Source: Prunus persica (taxonomy: Eukaryota; Streptophyta; Magnoliopsida; Rosales; Rosaceae). Taken from it: a DNA stretch of 64,000 nt. Shown here piece after piece: positions 42,492-55,154 of this stretch. Position numbers and translations under genes: made by a program. Each line of letters opens with the position of its first letter. Position 1 is the stretch's first letter. A model generated the notes under the pieces. That model did no database searches. It was given only the letters and a program-made list of their open reading frames with translations, and was not told the DNA's origin. The stretch covers positions 19,323,928 to 19,387,927 of the forward strand of contig NC_034011.1 of assembly GCF_000346465.2 (NCBI RefSeq). The letters are read 5' to 3'.

Positions 42492-43405
42492 CATTTATAC
42501 CACTAAAATAGAATACAGAAATTAAGTTATATGAATTTGGAGATGCAGTGCTTCAAATACTTCATTTTTTTCTTTTTGTTTAATTTTCATAAATTTTGTG
42601 AAGATCAAGTATTTTCTGCATCAGTCTGCCAATTGCATGCTTTTTACTTGATGTTAAGGTGTCTTGACCCCTTGCCATAATTGGAAATATCCGTAATGCA
42701 TCCTTTTTTTATACAAGCTATATTGGGGGAGGGGAAATCGAACCTAGTATCTCGGGTGCAGGGGTAAATATTCTTAACCCCTTGAGCTACAAGCCCCTTG
42801 TTGTAATGCATCCTTCTTAAGAGCTCAGAATGTCATCTGCTGTAGTCATTGCATCTACAAATTGTACTTCAGCAACTGCCCATGAAAACGAAACCCATTT
42901 TGACATTCAAACAGGCTTGAGGCAGACTTTATACTTGGGTTGGGTGTGAAAGCTATTTAGAGATTTCTTAATTAAGGCTTAAGTTTCTTAATGAATAGGT
43001 CAACAATTGTCCTGCAGTTCAAGAAATGACACCAACTTCTTGAAATTGCCTCCTTCACTCACTTTGTAAACATTTACAATCTGCTTAATTGTTACTCATA
43101 GAAGCCTCAAAATCTCAGAGTCCAACTTACAAACTTCAAATGACAATTTTTGTTTCAAAATAACTTTAGAAATATATTAACAAAAACCATCACTATTTTA
43201 TATGAAGAAATCCACATCCCAACATCCAGTGCTTCACCAGCTATAAACACCAACTGTTCCTAGTGAAAAAGTTTAAGAAGAAAAAGCTTAAAACCAAAGC
43301 TTTTGGTGATTTTCCATATAGTAAAGGAGAAAAAGAAAAAAAAAAAGAAAAGAGGAATTCCATGTTAGTTAAAACTTAAAACCAGCCATTTGGTGATTTG
43401 CCTTC
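42492..43405. other. Intergenic between convergent genes
   Basis: The downstream regions of the plastid protein gene (+) and the b561 gene (-) meet here. About 42705-42800 resembles a dispersed repeat (GGGGAAATCGAACC...CTTGAGCTACAAGCC). No gene seen. Confidence 0.5.
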
Positions 43406-45058
43406 TTAACAAGACTCTGTCACTAATTCCTTTTGCTTTTCTGGTGGCAAAACCACTTGATCTATTGTGGGCCTTACTGGCTCACTACCCAAAATCACTC
43501 CTTGTTTTCGTATATACACCCATTTGTCTTGGAACAGGTAGAAGAAGGCAATGAAACAGAACTCAGCAGTGAAAATTATGGTCCAAAACTTTATGCCTTT
43601 TGATGTCTTCTCATGGTAGGCTTGTAAACCTGTATAAATGTTGAGGATCCCAAGCAGGGAAACTGCAGTTCCAAGTATCCAATGCACAGAAAACCATACG
43701 CTTCTTCCCTTGGATCCCCTGCAGAGCATTAAAAAAAGATGTAGTCTGCTCATAATTGAAATCATTTTCACCTTTTCTTCTCCCCCCTAAACCCTCTACC
43801 CTACAAAAGTTCAATAAAAAGAAACATATTGAAAGAGAAAACAATACAAGTATTGAACCATTCTATATAATATCTTAACTTAGGCTTCATTTACAGTACA
43901 ATATTCTGTACTTTTGCTCTTTTAAACAACCACAAGTTCATACTGAAAAAAAAAACAAAAAAGAAAAACAAATTGATTTGGTGAAGACTTTTGGTAGTTT
44001 ACCTCTGTGGCCTCACAAACCCAATCAGGGCTTGCAACCATATTAGACCATACAGGCCTACCCCAACCCTTTGGTGTTTATTGTTGAAGGAGTTGTTGAA
44101 GTTTCTGAAGGACATTACTGCTCCTGCTGTTGCAAGAAGTACAGAGAACAGCTGTTGAACATAATAAACTAATCAGACATGAAACTCGTGGTAATTAATT
44201 GAATCAAAAGCCAGTACATATATTTAGTTTGTGTTGTGTGTATGATGTGATTTGAGATTAGGTATATGCAGCACCTAACACTATAATTATGTTCCACGCA
44301 CACACATGTGCCAAGTCTCAAATAAAATAATCAGAAAGCTATGAATCTCCCATGGACCAGAAATCTATGATCATACTCTTCTCTTGCCCTCTAAGCATTC
44401 ATGATAATCCTCTTTAAAAGAAAAAGAAAATTTTGATTGGTTGTGCTACTTAAACAATTTGCCAATCAGAAATCATTTTGCTTTAATTTCCCTTCACCAT
44501 CTTTGGAAGTAAGAGTGGGGCATCTGATCCTGATAAACAAACTTTATAGCATAAACAATGTTTTTTTTAATATACACTGTAGTTAGTCTTTTTTCAAAAC
44601 CATGAAGAAAAAAAATACCTCTCTCTTTGTGAATCTAGATTATGGAAGAGCATGATAATATAACAGAACATAGAAGAACTTGCCTCTGATAAGCCATGAA
44701 CATAGAAGAGAATTCTGAGCCTTCTTCCACATTCCTCTCTGTGTGACATTCTAATGGCAAGTATTCCTAGAGGCATCAAGAACCCCATTGAAGCCCAAAG
44801 AAGAAACCCATGGAGTGTGATTTCAAACAATAGTTTGTGGCTCATCTGCTGTAAAATCATGCACCAAAATCTAGTTAGCACTTAGCATCATCAATATAAT
44901 ACAGAAAGTTTTGAACGAAATACCTCATGAATATTGTTGTCCTTGTGACTGCTTGCACCTTTTGTGTGTTCTTGAGATGAGCTGACGAGTGGTGAAACAA
45001 GAAGAAGAAGAACACTTGCATGAATGCAGAAGAAACCCAATTTCTGAAGAAACTGCAT
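43406..45058 (-). CDS. Cytochrome b561 domain-containing membrane protein
   Basis: Four exons, 44924-45058, 44684-44848, 44003-44151, 43406-43718; 253 residues. Residues 1-27 are a signal peptide (MQFLQKLGFFCIHASVLLLL). The b561 core follows: LHGFLLWASMGFLMPLGILA, FYVHGLSE, LATAGAVMSFRNFNNSFNN, GLYGLIWLQALIGFVRPQR and WFSVHWILGTAVSLLGILN. Candidate haem histidines are H58, H96 and H162. It lacks a DOMON domain, as in the At4g18260/At2g30890 type. The family transfers electrons across membranes, usually from ascorbate. The second intron needs a GC donor (AG|GCAAGT) to keep frame, and the second exon has a CAGCAG acceptor. Confidence 0.9.
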
Positions 45059-48000
45059 CTTGCTTTGTCTATGAAAATGAAGCACAAACCAACTTAATGA
45101 GATGTTGAAAAGCTTTGTATGCTGGTGAAGCCTCAGTTGCAGACAATAAGGTTTAGTGCATCACAGCACTTGATTGCCTTGCCACTCTCTCCCCCACACA
45201 CACACTACAGAATTGGCAGCTTATGTGCTTCTCTCTCTCTCTGCCACAGGCAAATTACCCGACTTAAAAAAAAAAAACCACTGATATGTCAAAATGGAAG
45301 TGAGCAAGTTGAAGAAAGAAGCTTAAAAGCTGTAGGATTAATTCCTCCCTTCTGTTTCTTTCGGTTGAAAGAAGGCAAAGTGGGATTCTTTAATGTAATA
45401 AGGATGGGAATTGCATGGATGTTGATGGTCTCAGTGAGAAAACATGAGTAAGAAAAGAAAGTGGAGGATAATTGGATAATTGGCATGAAGTGATATTTCA
45501 ACCTTGTGGGGTTCACTTTGACAGGCTTTTTGGTTGATGGAAAAGAAGAATGTGGAATTTCAGAGCAAAAAGAATGTCAGGTTTTCAATGTTCAAAGAAA
45601 ATTGCATTGTGGGTTCACTACTTAAACATTATCTTCTGCTTCCCACTAACCATTGTGCAGTATTGTATGCTTGAACAGAAAATATTGCACCCACCCATTG
45701 TAGAAAAACCCACAATCTTACACATAAAACATCAAAAAGTTTGAATTTCTGTTGTTTTAGGATTAATATAACCTTGGTTGACAATAGAAATCTCAAGGAA
45801 GAGAGAGAGTCTTGGAACAAGAGAGAATTTTATTTTGACCATCTTCTTTATGGGGTTTTTTCCCCCTATAATATCACCACTGCAGACCAATCCAAGCTGT
45901 TAAAATTATACATGGCACAATGGATCATATCTCGTCTCAGTATAGCTGGTGGACCAAAGACAGAGTAGCTCATGCAACCTTTTTGTTGTTGTGGGAAATC
46001 TGATCTTGATTGCATAAAAAAAGCTAAATGTGGTCCTCTCCTTTTCAAATACTGCACTTGATTGATTCCTTTGAATTTCATCATTAACATTTGTAACTTA
46101 TACTTGTTGTTACATGTTTGACAAAGAGAGCTTATCTTTTCTCCTTCTTTTTTTTTTTTTTTTGAACCATTAATTTTCGGTGCAAAAAGAGAAAAGAACC
46201 TTAATCTGTTCTGCTTGTGATCCACACACCTAATTAGAATCAATCTAAACCAGAAAAGAGTTTCTGCTTTATGTTTCCGTGGGCTGGAAACTACAGTATA
46301 ATATAAAATTATATTATTATTTATCTTTTTAGAACTCCTATGCAGTTCTGGATGAAGCTGATGATAGCATGACAATAGTAGAAACTTGACTTATGATATT
46401 AGTCTCTCCTAGTGGTCAAATATGCTAGTAATAGCAAATAAAACTAGCTGTAATTATAAGAAACTTTGGGCTTTATCAAGCCAAGAGCTTTGTTTATGAA
46501 TGACTTTTGAATAAAAGAATTTCAAGTTGGATGATTCATCATATGATTATTATGTACACCCCCAATGAGTAAATCAATGAAGAGACTAGAAGAGGTTAAG
46601 TTCTATATTATAAAATTATCCTTTAAGAAATGAAGTAGCGACCGTCCCTCAAGAAATTTGTGGATTTAAGATATTGAGACTAAATATGATATTATCCGTT
46701 GTCGAATTTAGTGTGATAATAAAGTTAACAATAGCGCTACAGGCACCAACTACAATTCATAAGCTCTGAATTAAGGTTGTTATGCGATAGACTTCTTAAT
46801 GAGTTGAACTCTGTCAGATTACCATCTATAAATGACAAGTCCCATTGAAAGACCTTGAGTAAAGTCGTCTAGAGTAGAACATCTAACCTCGTGACTTTCA
46901 TGGTTAGTTATTTTGTTTACATATGTATAGCATCTTAAGAGTGTGTATGTTTCTTCACAATTCAGTTTACACGTCACGCTCTAGAATTTATTGCACATCC
47001 GGATCTTTTATTGCTAGGATGTCAAAATCCTTAAACAGGCTATCGGTAAGAAGCACCATGATGAGAAATATGCTGTTCTATTATTACCCACATACTGAAA
47101 GAAGTCTTATGTCTTTTGGATTCATCACAATATCACATGAACCACTCATAAAAGTTCCTTATGTTGTTGACATGTCACATTTGATTTTAACAGCCTTGTC
47201 ATCTTACAATCATGTCATGACCTTAAAAGAGAGAATGCTAATTAATATTTTAAGCAATAATTAATAGCTTATTTAGTTAAAAAGTAGCATCAAAGATGAG
47301 ACCTCCTTAGAATCTATATGAGGAATGTGCCAAAGATCATTAATGAAATGGAATAACCAATCCATTCTCAGCTAAGCATTGTGTTTGAAGCATAATCGAG
47401 TAGTCTCTTAAGAAGCTACCCAAAAAATAATAATAATAAAGTAGTCGCTTAGGAAGATTCCTTGATTGGAGCTCTTAACAACCTCCAACTTTTAGTAAAT
47501 TCTGAACGTGATGGTAGCGCTGTTATATGGTATTACTAATTTATATGATATAATATGGACCGATGACATATTGTTTTAATATTAAATTGATAAAAGATAT
47601 GTTATAATATAAGTAGATTTCTAACATCATGTGATAGTGTTACAATAGGAAAATACTAGGCTTACCACATTTTTCTAACATCACGTAATAGAGAATGCTC
47701 TATTAGAGAGGTGGCTCCATTGTATTAGTGGGCTCTACTTCTGTTAGAGAGGTGGTACACAATGTAGTATAAAAATATGGTAAGCCTAGCATTACTCGTT
47801 ACGATAATATCAAAATACCACCATTTTTTTTTTTTGGTGAACAAAAGTTTAGGGAGAGATTGGCTACTCTTACCACTAGCGCTAGGACAAATCTACAACC
47901 TCAAGCCGGAAGAATTTACGTGTGACACCCAATTGCCAGTTGTCATCGATATAGATTTATGTAAAAAATTACAGATCGTTCACCAACGAGGACTGCTGAC

Positions 48001-48332
48001 AACAAGACTCGAACACTCAGTATAGGGACCTTACTAACCGAACCAATCATCGTTAGCACCCATTTTCGGTTTTTGAATCAAGAATTCATCCACAGTGTGT
48101 TTTTTGGGCTGTAGAGATACGGCCCATTAGAGTAACTAACTTGTTCCCTCCAAAATTCATTGGGCTTTTCAGAGTGTTTTTTGGTCGAATTGTTTTAATT
48201 TATCATATTTCGCTCAATTTCCAGTCCCGCTTGTCAATTTCACAGATTGAGCTCGGAAACTCATCTCAGACGAGAATCTAGTGATTATATGCTCATAAGT
48301 TAGCAAGGATTGTAACTTTTGATTAATCAGAA
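45059..48332. other. Intergenic, nothing firmly recognised
   Basis: Only short scattered open frames. 46590-47400 contains an open stretch on the plus strand (46923-47264) with no recognisable family. 47690-47790 has a small repeat (TTAGAGAGGTGG twice) that resembles sequence at 34.23-34.41 kb. Confidence 0.5.
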
Positions 48333-51300
48333 ATGGCCAATGTCTCGGTTGCCGCGGAGTGGCAGCTCCTCTACAACCGGTACTACCGGAAGCCCGAAAT
48401 CTACCGAATGAGCTGGAAGCACGTGGAGCTCAACCGCAACAAGGTCGCCTGCGCTCCCTTCGGCGGCCCCATCGCCGTCATCCGAGACGATTCAAAGATC
48501 GTCCAACTCGGCGGAGAATCGGCGCAACGCAAGCTCCGAATCTTCAGTTCCTCGGGCCATCTCCTCGGCGAGACCATCTGGAAACACCCGGGCGGCCGAT
48601 TAATCGGCATGGCCTGGACCGACGACCAAACCTTAGTCTGCCTCGTCCAGGACGGCACCGTTTTCCGCTACACCATCCACACCGAGCTCCTCGAGCCGAG
48701 CATCTCCATGGGCCAAGAGTGCTTCGAGCGAAACGTCGTGGACTGCGTCTTCTGGGGAAACGGCCTCGTTTGCATCACCGAAACGAATCAGCTGTTTTGC
48801 ATTTCCGATTTCAAGAACCCGAACCCGGTTAAATTGGCCGACCCGGAGATCGAGGACCCGCCGCTTTGTATGGCGGTGATCGAGCCTCAGTACACAATGT
48901 CCGGGAATGTAGAGGTTCTGCTTGGGATTGGAGACGCTTGCGTCTTGGCTGTGGAAGAAGATGGCGTTCAGCAGCTAGGGCTTGAGGTGTTGCGTGGACC
49001 AATTCAGAAGATGGCGGTTTCGAGAGATGGACAGTGGCTTGCTTCGTTCACGCACGATGGTCGATTGTTGGTCATGACTTCGAATTTGAACGAAATCCTA
49101 ATTGAGCAGGAATGTGAGGTCAGATTATTCAGTTTTCAATTAGCTTCTATGTGTGATTTTAATTGGTTGTATGTCTATTATTCAATTTGAATTTCACGGC
49201 ATGAATTTGATGTGTGTCATTAAGAATGAACAACTCGCATTTTGAAGCACCCTTACACTTTACACCCTTACAGTTTATGTATGTTTCTCAATAAAGATTG
49301 CTCATTTATTTTTATGTCCGTTATGGCAGTACATCATATTGTAATGTGCATATTTGTATTGTGTGTGTCACAGTCAGCTCTTCCTCCGGAACAGTTAGCG
49401 TGGTGTGGAATGGACACAGTGTTGCTCTATTGGGATGATATTCTTTTGATGATGGGTCCTAGAGGAGATCCCGTGCGCTACTTTTATGATGAACCGATAA
49501 TTCTTATTCCTGAGTGCGACGGAGTAAGGATATTATCTAACTCAAGCATGGAGTTTCTACAACGGGTGCCTGATTCCACTGAATCCATCTTCAAGATTGG
49601 AAGTACGTCACCTGCGGCATTGTTGTATGATGCTTTGGATCATTTTGACAGACAAAGTGCCAAGGTAGGTTACTCTTTTTTTGTTTCTTAATCAAACAGA
49701 AATAGATAACCTCCACTAGATTATCGAAACGAAGTGCAAACTTGAATTACCTATGGGCATCTGTAGGTAATCCCTGCAACATAACAACAAAAAGTCAAGA
49801 AGAAATTATTGAAACACCCCAGCTTTTTATACCTGCAAAACTCATGAATTAAACGACAAAGTTAATTTCATGTTTCACCAGGCAGATGAGAATTTGCGAC
49901 TAATACGCCCATCCTTGCCGGAGGCTGTTGAAGCATGTATTGATGCTGCTGGCCATGAATTTGATGTTCTACGTCAACGGACGCTCCTAAGAGCTGCAAG
50001 CTATGGCCAAGCCTTTTGCAGGTTTGTCTGGCTTGATATTGCTGTAGAATTTGAACTCACCAGTGTTAAGTTGTTAGCATTTTTCGTTATCAATTCTTTA
50101 ACCTCTTTACCCTTCCTTTATCTGCCCCTGCCATGAGTGGTTTGGGGAAAGTAGGGTTTCCAAGTTTGAGTCAGGTGACGGTGCTGATATTTTAGTTAGC
50201 ATTCCATGCCTGAATAATGTTGAGCTCTTGCTGATAATTGCTTTGTTGTGGATATTGTGCTTCCTTGTTATCTGGTTGTATTAAAACCTGAAACCTAGTT
50301 ACAATAACTGAAAGGGACTTTTGCTACCGTTTTTTATCTTGGTGCATACGAAAATGCATACAATTTGGGAGATCCAACTTTTATGTGAATATGAGTGGAG
50401 AAACATATATAAGTTATTCCTACATTTTCCCTTTTGTATTCCAGAGTATTACAAGTAGTTTGGATTTATGGCTTTGTTGAGTTTGTGTTTGTTAAATATG
50501 AAGTCCATTTGGCACAAGAAGATTTCTATAATCTTCTTTTCCCCATACTTCAATCTCGTTTGTTGTCCCCAGAGGTAAGAGTTGTTAACCATTTTGAACA
50601 TTTCATCGACTGGACTTTGATATATATTTTTGTTGCAGTATCTTTAATTCGTATTAATTGTCCAAATTCTCGTTCAGTGCATACTAACTACATAGTTCTT
50701 AGTTTCCATGGTCTTGAAAGAACATTCTTTCTGATTTCTGCTCTCGGTAATGATATCCAGTTGGCTTTGGCAGCAATTTTCAACGGGATCATATTCAAGA
50801 GATGTGTAAAACTTTGCGAGTTTTAAATGCTGTGCGGCATCCTGACGTTGGAATGCCTCTTAGTATTCAACAATACAAGGTTTTTGAAGCTGACTTTTCT
50901 CATTTTCCAACTTGCTAATTATGCATGCTATTTTCGTTACATAATACTGAATAAGGTTATTGCTTTCAGTTGCTTACGCCATCTGTTCTGATTGGTCGTT
51001 TGATCAATTCCTACAAGCACTTTCTTGCACTACGGGTATCAGAGTACCTTGGAATGAACCAAGTAAGTCTATTTATTGCTAGTGTTTACATCATTGGTGA
51101 TTGTTTTGCTTCTTTTTTACTGGGTTCTTGCAACTGTGCCTTTGATCCACAAATCAGACTACCTTAACTGAATTTGATAGGAGGATGCCATTGAGGCGGG
51201 AAAAATGAATTTTTTTTTTAAAGTGATACTGTCTGCACTATGCATGCTAGTTCTTAGACTAAATACTAGCTTACTTAAGAAGATCTATATAGTTTCTGCT

Positions 51301-54300
51301 TTCCATTTTGAATGTAGAATTAATCCACTTATAGATATCTGAACTTATCTCTTCTCTTATTGGCTTTGTGTAGGAGATGGTGATTATGCACTGGGCATGT
51401 TCGAAGATTTCAGCTTCCTTAGCAATTTCTGATGCCACTCTTCTTGAGATCTTACTTGATAAGGTTGATTGGTTATCTTCATTTGTTACTGTGTTGTGTT
51501 TTCTCATTCTATTTCGTGCAACCAACCCATTTTTAGGATTTTTCTTATTTATATATATTTTCAGTTGAAACTATGCAAAGGAATATCCTATGCAGCAGTT
51601 GCTGCACATGCAGATAAGAATGGCCGCCGGAAGTTAGCTGCTATGCTTGTTGAACATGAACCACGCTCCTCCAAACAGGTTCTTTTTTATAAAATTATAA
51701 AATTGTAAAATAAAGAAGAATACAAAGACATTATTACCTTTTTTCCTTATCTTTTAGCCACACAAAAAAAACAAAAAAAACAAAAAAAACCAAAAACAAA
51801 AAAATGACATCACATTATGAAAAAAAGCGAAATAAGTCACATTATATTTCATTCTGATTCTTTTACTTCAGGTTCCTCTCTTGTTGAGCATAGGAGAAGA
51901 AGATACAGCTTTAATGAAGGCAATTGAAAGTGGTGATACAGACCTTGTTTATCTTGTTCTCTTTCATATCTGGCGAAAGGTAATGCATCTAGAAAACTCA
52001 ACATGTATTCCAGTGTGTCTGTTACAAGTTTCCACATAGCTATAATATTCATCTTTAACAATCAAAAATCTCCATTTGATGCAGAGACAACCATTGGAGT
52101 TCTTTGGAATGATACAAGCTAGAGCACTGGCACGTGATTTGTTTATAATTTATGCACGGTAGGCATAGACACACTAGTCTGAAATATTTTCATCTTTCCA
52201 TTTCATGAGGTGGGCATCCTGAGGAAAGTAAGCCACAGGAAAGTGATCTATATATTGCATGCATAACAAGCTGTTTGGTGTCTGTTTCAGGTGCTATAAG
52301 CATGAATTCTTGAAGGACTTTTTCCTATCAACTGGACAACTTCAAGTAGGTTTCAGTTGGCTTTTGGTTGTACATGCATACATATGATATAGACAATAGA
52401 CATGCATTTTTCTAGAGGAAGACAAAAGACATACATAATGCACATTAGATACATACTTACTTTGAAACTTACATAGTGTGCTTTATAAAGAAAGAAACCA
52501 TAAGTTGGTCACATACGTTCCATTATCTAGATGTAGAAAATTTTAGTCTTCATAAGTAAAGCTTTAAGTATCAGATTTGCGCCAGTCATCCCATGATAAA
52601 ATTTTAAAGTATGGCGAGGAGTGTAAGGTAAAGTCAAGTCTTTTTGTCCTTGGAGCAACCATTCCCTTGTGCTTCCTCTCTTATGTCATGACTTTTGTTT
52701 CGCACTGTGTTGACCTAATAGAAATGCCTGTTCTTTTAAATCTTCCAGAAATTTGGAGGGATAAGTAATTTGGTATTCAAATTGTTTTACTATCAAGCTG
52801 TAATCCCATGTTCGAGTTGCTACCCTTTGAACAAAATGTGTTGTAACCAATTGTCCAATTTCTGATGTAACACTTCATGAATATTAACATCTCTTATGGA
52901 GCATTCACTATAAATATAAAATTTGTATTTTGTAGGAGGTGGCTTTCCTTTTGTGGAAAGAATCTTGGGAGCTTGGAAAAAATCCAATGGCAAGCAGAGG
53001 ATCTCCCCTTCATGGTCCACGCATAAAAATAATTGAGAAGGCCCAAAATCTTTTCTTAGAAACGAAGGAATATACCTTTGAGGCGAAGGCTGCTGAAGAG
53101 CATGCAAAGTTGTTGAGGTTAGATTTGAGTTTATCTGCGCTATTAGTTGGGTGAACTATTGAATTTCTAGTGCATGCCATTCATTGCATTCACTAGCCTG
53201 CAAGGGATAGCATGTTATTGTAGTTTACACAAGTATATTGTAATAATTAACTCCAAGTTACAACTACCTATTAATGGTAGATTAGTGTTTGACGCTATTG
53301 TATATGCAAGACTAGATGTCTTCTTTTTTCTTTAGTCATTGATTTGTGTGTATAAGATTTAAAATCTCATAACTTGATTTTTGTTTTGTTTTGTTTTTTA
53401 AAATCTACTGTTTTTCTGATTACATTGTATTTCTACAGAATGCAGCATGACTTAGAAGTGTCAACAAAGCAGGCCATTTTTGTTGATTCCAGTATCAGTG
53501 ATACAATTCGAACATGTATTGTTCTGGGAAATCATCGAGCTGCAATGAAAGTGAAAACAGAATTCAAGGTTTGTGAGACTGAAGCTTGTGCCTCCTTCCA
53601 AGTCTTTTTCCTCGTCCCTCATTCCTTTTCTGTTTTTTAACGAAGTAAAAACTTTGAGTTTATTTTCACGTTTGATGCAAAAATAAAACAGTTGGCATGT
53701 TCTTTGATTGTTTACAAGCTCTTATTTTTTCGCATTGACTGCAGTATAGACCTTGACTGCTTTATTGTGAAATTGTCTCAGGTTTCTGAGAAGAGATGGT
53801 ATTGGCTAAAAGTTTTTGCTTTGGCTACAATCAGAGATTGGGATGCCTTGGAGAAGTTCTCAAAGGAAAAGAGACCACCAATTGGTAAGACGTTCATTTA
53901 ATTAAAGCATTCACATTTTTGTTGCTGAGAGAAGGGAGGAGGAATAATAAGCAACATTCTAAATCTACTTTTGCCTTATTTTCCTCCCTTTTTAGGGACA
54001 TTCCATAGAAGGCTGCCAGCCATGCTAACTTGATACCCTTTTATCTTTCGTATGATAGGTTACAGACCATTTGTGGAGGCATGCATCGAAGCAGATGAAA
54101 AAGGAGAAGCGTTGAAATATATCCCAAAACTCACAGATCCTCGAGAAAGAGCAGAGGTAATGTAAACCTTAGCCCTGCAATTTAGCATTCGCTCGAATCT
54201 TCATACTGTGCTACATCTCTTTGATTAAGCCCATCTTTAATATTTGTACAGTCCTACGCTCGGATTGGCATGGCCAAGGAAGCTGCTGATGCTGCCTCCC

Positions 54301-54416
54301 AGGCAAAGGATGGTGAATTGCTTGGTCGACTAAAATTGACTTTTTCACAAAATGCTGCGGCTTCATCAATTTTTGATACTCTTAGGGACCGGTTATCTTT
54401 TCAAGGCGTTTCATAG
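48333..54416 (+). CDS. VPS16: VPS16 / VACUOLELESS1, HOPS and CORVET core subunit
   Basis: Fifteen exons: 48333-49118, 49374-49664, 49882-50021, 50774-50879, 50970-51062, 51374-51463, 51565-51678, 51872-51979, 52085-52158, 52291-52345, 52936-53117, 53439-53568, 53782-53884, 54059-54156, 54252-54416; every junction GT-AG and in phase, 844 residues, about the length of Arabidopsis VCL1. The N-terminal part (WQLLYNRYYRKPEIY, GGPIAVIRDDSKI) is the Vps16 beta-propeller. The C-terminal part (ISYAAVAAHADKNGRRKLAA, LLSIGEEDTALM, CYKHEFLKDFFLSTGQLQ) is the alpha-solenoid that holds the tethering complex together. It works in vacuole and late-endosome fusion. Exon 1 is GC-rich relative to the rest. The gene appears intact. 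Confidence 0.96.
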
Positions 54417-54659
54417 TTTTCCTGCCTCCATCCTATCCCTTTTTTTGTTTAATCTTTTTTTTCAACTCTGTGTATCGTGTTCATTTTTCTTTACATTGTA
54501 CATGGCATGGCAGGATGAATGTAAAGGCAGATGAGTTTTTTTTTTTTTTTTTTTCATATTTGATGTATTGTGAGCGTTGTTGAAGTTCATGTATGTATGA
54601 GCATAGTTTAGTTTGCTGCTGTGTAAATCATTCTGCAAAACGAAGGTATCTTGGTGGTT

Positions 54660-54905
54660 GCTGCTTAAATTATTCTGAAAAATAAGAATAATGCTTGTGA
54701 TTTTGTACTTGTTTGGGCAATAGCACCATGCCACTGCTCATCTGATTTTTTTATTTTTTGGGTGTGTGTGTGGGTCTTTTTGGTCGTTTCTGCTGATATT
54801 TCCCCCTCTATTTCTGGTCTCTCAGGACACACATAATTTGTGACCAAATTGAATGAAATTCAACCAGTTAGCTAACCATTGTGAGTAATTTCAATTATCC
54901 AATAG
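54660..54905 (+). repeat. Segment duplicated at the window end
   Basis: Downstream of VPS16, from TTATTCTGAAAAATAAGAAT to GAGTAATTTCAATT, it matches 63770-64000 with about 10% differences. It lies between VPS16 and the hydrolase gene. Confidence 0.9.
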
Positions 54906-55154
54906 TTAAGCTTTTGTACGTTTAGGCTCCACTTAGATGGAAGAACGTGAAAGAAAGGCTTGAGATGGGACAATTAAGCTAAATTTGGTACAAAACTAGA
55001 AAACATTAGGCAGTACTTGAAGCAAATAATTGCATACAATGAGAGCTTATTCATCGAACCAAATAACTAACGAAAATCGGCTAGAAGAGATACATAGGAG
55101 AACAATACTTTACTTCAAGGAACAAGCCCACAGCTGACCAGAAATGCATCTTGT

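Noticed and set aside
46923..47264. 113-codon plus-strand ORF
   Set aside because: No family match, low-complexity residues and no splice or codon evidence.
48359..48832. 157-residue plus-strand ORF overlapping VPS16 exon 1
   Set aside because: It is the GC-rich exon read one frame off; the Arg/Pro-rich product has no family features.
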